Below are positions 5,122 through 8,422 of a stretch of DNA of 8,422 nucleotides, piece after piece. This DNA comes from Actinomycetota bacterium (GTDB lineage Bacteria; Actinomycetota; Actinomycetes; Actinomycetales; Microbacteriaceae): assembly GCA_016870695.1 (NCBI GenBank), contig VGAV01000082.1:1-8422 (forward strand), in the 5' to 3' direction. The notes under the pieces were generated by a model. That model saw only the letters and a list, made by a program, of their open reading frames with translations. It did no database searches and had not been told where the DNA came from. Every line of letters starts with the position of its first letter. Within the stretch, counting starts at the first letter, position 1. Made by a program: the position numbers and the translations under genes.

Positions 5122-7689
5122 GTGCGTAGTGCTCTACCCGAAGGGCGCGCCGCACGAGGCGCGCTGTCCGGCCTGGCCGGCGCCCTCGTCGGCGGTCTGG
5201 TCTTCGCCGCCCTCACCGCCGGCGGTGCCGCCGGCGCGTCGGCCGCGACCGCCGCCGACGACACGCCCGCCGGCACCGTCGCCGGAGCCGTGACCGCGAA
5301 AAACTACGACCCCGACTGGGAGAGCTCGCCGTTCCCCGACCTGGCGGTGACGGTGTCGCAGACCAAGGGTCTCGTCGCCCAGGGCCTGAAAATCAGCTGG
5401 ACCGGCGGGACCGAGTCGACGCCGCCCACGCAGCAGTCCGGCGGTCAGAACTACCTGCAGATCGCGCAGTGCTGGGGCGACGACCCGGAGAACCCCGGCC
5501 GGCCCGACCGCACGACCTGCCAGTACGGCGCTTTCGGCACGCCCGGCGCGACCCGGGACGGCAACCGCGCCGAAGGCAGCGTCGCCGCCTCCGACGCCGC
5601 GCTGACGACCACGGCGGCGGGTGCGCTGGACCCGGCCTACACGTCGATCCCGTTCCGGTCCGCAACGGGCGACACCATCGCCTCGGTCGTGGACGGCCGG
5701 CGCGTCCCGGGCGTCGACGTGAACACGAACCCGTTCTTCACGCAGTACACCTCCAACGAGATCCCCTGGGCGGGCACCGGCGCCGACGGGACCGGCAGCA
5801 CCAAGTTCGAGGTGCAGACGGTGACGCAGTCGCGCGGCCTCGGCTGCGGTGCGCGCACGTCCGACGACGCCGCCGCCACCAGCGGCGCCTCGTGCTGGCT
5901 CGTCGTCATCCCGCGCGGGACGGCCGACACGGGCGAGTCGGCGAACGTCTCCTCGGGGCTGTTCGCCGACAACTGGAAGCACCACCTCGCCGTCAAGCTC
6001 GACTTCCGTCCGGTGGGCCTGCGGTGCGCGATCGGTGCGGCCGAGCGTCAGCTGGCCGGGAGCGAGCTCATCTCCCGTGCGGTGTCGTCGTGGCAGCCGA
6101 CGCTGTGCGCGCAGGACGGCGGGAGCGTGTTCACTCTTCTCACGGGCACGGAGAGCGACGCCGCGACGGCCGCGAACGCCGCGGCGGGCGACGCGCCCCT
6201 GGCGCTGACCTCCTTGCCCTACAGCGGTCCGGACGAGGACCGCCTCGTCTACGCACCCATCGGGCTGACCTCCGTCACGGTCGGCTTCGCCATCGACCGG
6301 TTCCCGGCGCAGGACGGCTCCGCCTCCGAGGAGGCGCTCGCGCGCGCCCGGCTCCCCTTGACCGACATGAAGCTCACTCCGCGCCTGATCGCCAAGCTGC
6401 TGACGTCGTCCTACCTGGACTCGCTGCCGTACCAGGCCGACCGCGGGCATCTCGGCGCGAACCCGCGCAACCTGCTCTTCGACCCCGAGTTCCGGGCCAT
6501 CAACGACCCGGAGTGGTCGCAGCAGGCGATCGCCGGCGTCGCCGTCGCCGACATGCTGCTCCCGCAGGGCCGGTCCGACGTCGCCACGGCGCTGTGGACC
6601 TACGTCATGGCCGACCCGGAGGCCCGGGAGTTCCTCGCCGGCACGCCGGACGACTGGGGCATGGTCGTCAACCCGTTCGCGTCGACGACCCCCGAGAAGA
6701 ACCCCACGGGCACGGGGCTGACGCTGCCCCGGGACAGCTTCCCGAAGCCGGACCCCGTGGAGGTCGCGGCCACCCCGAACGGACCCGCCGCGATCAACTC
6801 GGTCACCTGGCGGCCCTACACGAACGACCTCGACAGCGCCGCCTACGCGACGCTGCGCGGCGACGGCCTCGTCCTGAGCGCCTGGGACCCGGCCGGCAAC
6901 CCGCCCCGCTACTCCCGCAGCCCTCGCAACCTGCCGGGGACCCAGGCCGTCATCTCGCTCACCGACGGTGCCGCGGCCGAGAAGTACCAGCTCGTCACCG
7001 CCGCGCTGCGCAACCCCGCCGGGGAGTTCGTCCTCCCCACGACGGAGGGCCTCACCGCCGCCGCGTCCGCGATGACCGCGAGCGGCTCGCAACCGCAGGT
7101 GCGCTCGTTCGCCCCCGCGACGGACGAGGCGGCCCGGGCGGCCGGGGCCTACCCGCTGGCCATGCCGGTCTACGCGGCGGCGAGCCCCTACCTCGGCGAT
7201 GCCGGCGTGCGCTCCGTCTACGCCGACTTCATGCGATATGCCGCCGATCAGGGGCAGGTCCCGGGCGTCGAGACGGGTCAGCTGCCCGCCGGGTACGCCC
7301 CGCTGCCCGACAGCTGGCGAGTCCAGGCGCGTGCTGCGGCGACGGCGCTCGAGAACGGCCTGACGGCCGCGGCGCCGACGCCCTCCGCCGCTCCGGCCGG
7401 GGACACCGCCGGGATCTCGTCGGGGGCGCTGCCTGCCGCCGGCTCGACCTCCGCGGGCGGCTCCAGTGCCGCAGGGGGCACCTCCGCGGGTGCGGCGGGG
7501 TCCGCGCCGGCCGCCGAGGCGACGAACCCCTCCGCGTCGGGCGCCGTCGCGGGGGCCCTCGCCGGCGCCCGGACGGCCGCCGACCCCGACTCCGGACCCC
7601 TGCCGGCGGCACTGCCGATCAGCCTGCTGGCCGCGCTGATCGCCGCCGCCGTCGTCCTCCTCATTCCGCGCCTGCCGCGCAGGCCGTGA
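5122..7689 (+). CDS. Large exported PstS-like protein with C-terminal membrane anchor
   Basis: This 855-residue protein is probably a cell-surface solute-binding protein; its ligand is unknown. The signal peptide ends near A41 (GASA). Residues about 60-340 form a domain I cannot name, with six cysteines at 117, 133, 242, 258, 302 and 329 (gaps of 16, 16 and 27), none elsewhere in the mature chain, suggesting three disulfides. PstS-like features follow: LVYAPIGLTSVTVGFAI (375-391), then KLTPRLIAKLLTSSY (417-431), which parallels the segment where PstS has LSxxxLAxIFxGxIxxW, and near the end YPLAMPVYAAASPYLGD (677-693), VYADFMRYAADQGQVPG and PLPDSW (~731). A Ser/Ala/Gly linker (~750-825) and a helix at about 831-850 with an RRP end make a tail anchor like that of PstS. 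Similar large proteins occur in other actinobacteria as far as I recall, without known function. It lies 219 nt after pstS behind its own regulatory region. Confidence 0.85.
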   Translation: MRSALPEGRAARGALSGLAGALVGGLVFAALTAGGAAGASAATAADDTPAGTVAGAVTAKNYDPDWESSPFPDLAVTVSQTKGLVAQGLKISWTGGTESTPPTQQSGGQNYLQIAQCWGDDPENPGRPDRTTCQYGAFGTPGATRDGNRAEGSVAASDAALTTTAAGALDPAYTSIPFRSATGDTIASVVDGRRVPGVDVNTNPFFTQYTSNEIPWAGTGADGTGSTKFEVQTVTQSRGLGCGARTSDDAAATSGASCWLVVIPRGTADTGESANVSSGLFADNWKHHLAVKLDFRPVGLRCAIGAAERQLAGSELISRAVSSWQPTLCAQDGGSVFTLLTGTESDAATAANAAAGDAPLALTSLPYSGPDEDRLVYAPIGLTSVTVGFAIDRFPAQDGSASEEALARARLPLTDMKLTPRLIAKLLTSSYLDSLPYQADRGHLGANPRNLLFDPEFRAINDPEWSQQAIAGVAVADMLLPQGRSDVATALWTYVMADPEAREFLAGTPDDWGMVVNPFASTTPEKNPTGTGLTLPRDSFPKPDPVEVAATPNGPAAINSVTWRPYTNDLDSAAYATLRGDGLVLSAWDPAGNPPRYSRSPRNLPGTQAVISLTDGAAAEKYQLVTAALRNPAGEFVLPTTEGLTAAASAMTASGSQPQVRSFAPATDEAARAAGAYPLAMPVYAAASPYLGDAGVRSVYADFMRYAADQGQVPGVETGQLPAGYAPLPDSWRVQARAAATALENGLTAAAPTPSAAPAGDTAGISSGALPAAGSTSAGGSSAAGGTSAGAAGSAPAAEATNPSASGAVAGALAGARTAADPDSGPLPAALPISLLAALIAAAVVLLIPRLPRRP

Positions 7690-7748
7690 CCTTCGACCTT
7701 CCTCTCCCGCAGTTCCCTACCCGCAGTTCCGTTCCTCCTCTCCCACAG
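7688..7748 (+). repeat. Pyrimidine-rich spacer with three short direct-repeat pairs
   Basis: The spacer between the two binding-protein genes holds a tandem GACCTTC (7688-7694 and 7695-7701, starting inside the stop codon), two exact CCCGCAGTTCC copies (7706-7716 and 7720-7730), and TCCTCTCCCGCAG (7700-7712) repeated as TCCTCTCCCACAG (7736-7748). The + strand is dominated by C and T. No hairpin is evident, so nothing clearly separates the two genes transcriptionally. Confidence 0.5.
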
Positions 7749-7759
7749 ATAGGTCATCA

Positions 7760-8422
7760 GTGAAGATCAAGAAGATCGCCGCCCTCGGTGCGGCCGTCGG
7801 CCTCGTCCTCGCCGGCGCCGGGTTCGCCTCCACGGCGTCGGCCGAACCGGTGTCGAACAGCTACGCCGTCGTCGGATCCGACACGCTGCAGGACTCCATG
7901 AACGCGCTCAGCAACGGCACCACGGTGTCCGGCGCCAGCGTGCGCATCCTGGCCGCCGGACAGACCATCGGAAACTTCGATGCGTTCGGCTCCGCCGCCA
8001 TCCAGACCAAGCCGGGCGGCGTGTACTTCGCTCGTCCGAACGGCTCCGGCTCCGGTCGCGACGCCCTGCGTGCCTCGGTGAGCGGCGCGGACTGGTCGAT
8101 CAAGCTCAACCCGACCCCCGCCCGGTCGATCACCGGTCAGGTTGACATCGCCCGCAGCTCCGGCGGCCCCGGCTCCAACGCCAACGCCGACGGTCGTCTG
8201 CTCTACGTCCCCTACGCCCGTGACGCGGTCGGGTACGCCTACAAGGGCGGCACCGCCGCCTGGGCCAACCTCACCCCGGCCCAGCTGAAGTCGATCTACG
8301 ACGGCACGCTGACCTCGATCGACGGCGTCCCGGTGACCCCGCGACTGCCGCAGGCCGGCTCGGGCACCCGCACGTTCTTCCTGAACGCGCTGGGCTACTC
8401 CGGCAGCGCCCCGACCGCCCCC
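7760..8422 (+). CDS. PstS-like substrate-binding protein, N-terminal part
   Basis: The frame is open at the right edge; 221 residues are visible. GTG 7760 has only a weak AGG (7751-7753) 6 nt upstream, but it starts a textbook signal peptide, MKIKKIAALG then a hydrophobic core, ending at A28 (TASA then EPV). No lipobox cysteine is present. Substrate-binding features of the PstS superfamily follow in order: VVGSDTLQD (37-45), KPGGVYFARPNGSGSGRD (~84-101), VDIARSSGGPGS (128-139), YVPYARDAVGYAY, LTPAQLKSIYDG (171-182) and QAGSGTRTFF (198-207). The last corresponds to the ligand loop that reads SGSGT or similar in PstS. The protein probably binds phosphate or a related oxyanion, but specificity cannot be read from sequence alone. 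It is only 70 nt from the previous gene, consistent with co-transcription. CGT, GGT, GCT and GTT codons are more frequent here than in the neighbours, which can mark high expression. Whether it has a tail anchor is beyond the window. Confidence 0.88.
   Translation, partial: MKIKKIAALGAAVGLVLAGAGFASTASAEPVSNSYAVVGSDTLQDSMNALSNGTTVSGASVRILAAGQTIGNFDAFGSAAIQTKPGGVYFARPNGSGSGRDALRASVSGADWSIKLNPTPARSITGQVDIARSSGGPGSNANADGRLLYVPYARDAVGYAYKGGTAAWANLTPAQLKSIYDGTLTSIDGVPVTPRLPQAGSGTRTFFLNALGYSGSAPTAP

Noticed and set aside
5134..7092. 652-codon minus-strand frame and a 764-codon + frame (5469-7763) over the 855-residue gene
   Set aside because: Both are Arg/Gly/Ala-rich shadows of a gene with a clear signal peptide, PstS-like motifs and a tail anchor.
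7712..7736. GTTCC repeats read as a PHO box before the last gene
   Set aside because: The units are 14 and 5 nt apart, not 11, and lack the GTTCA core, so they do not fit the direct-repeat box.
1..8422. tRNA, rRNA, CRISPR arrays, insertion sequences, attachment sites
   Set aside because: No cloverleaf-like sequence, spaced repeats, transposase motif or long terminal inverted repeats were found on reading through the window.

Overview
The window is very GC-rich (by eye about 70% or more), with strong G/C third-position bias and frequent GTG starts. Together with a PASTA-domain membrane protein and a GTTCACC-type phosphate box, this points to a high-GC Gram-positive actinobacterium. Micrococcales (Microbacteriaceae-like) is my best guess, from general impression only. 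All supported genes are on the + strand.

Layout. (1) 1-692: the 3' end of a membrane protein with one transmembrane helix and two extracellular PASTA repeats, probably the C-terminal part of a PknB-type Ser/Thr kinase whose catalytic domain lies left of the window. (2) 693-867: a non-coding stretch with a small hairpin, a candidate two-unit PHO box overlapping a weak promoter, and a possible 17-codon leader ORF that runs into the next gene with a GTGA overlap. (3) 868-4902: a tight pstC-pstA-pstS cluster (1-nt gap, then a 4-nt GTGA overlap) encoding the two permease subunits and a phosphate-binding protein of a high-affinity phosphate ABC importer. (4) 4903-5121: a regulatory gap with a strong 10-bp GC hairpin, an AT-rich patch and an 8+6 bp inverted repeat built from GTTCATG. 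(5) 5122-7689: an 855-residue exported, C-terminally anchored protein with PstS-like segments and six cysteines. (6) 7690-7759: a short pyrimidine-rich, repeat-rich spacer. (7) 7760 to the window edge: another exported PstS-like binding protein, cut off at residue 221.

How the genes fit together. PstC and PstA form the membrane channel. Three successive exported substrate-binding-type proteins sit downstream, and none shows a lipobox cysteine at the signal peptide. The first two instead carry a low-complexity Gly/Ala/Ser linker and a C-terminal membrane helix, which would tether them to the outer face of the membrane. No pstB ATPase or phoU is in the window; they may lie just downstream. Candidate PHO-type elements before pstC and before the 855-residue gene suggest phosphate-starvation control of both units.

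The parts most worth a second look are the tail-anchored binding proteins, the large six-cysteine PstS-like protein, the translationally coupled leader ORF, and the inverted repeat at 5016-5052. No mobile element, tRNA, rRNA or CRISPR array was seen.
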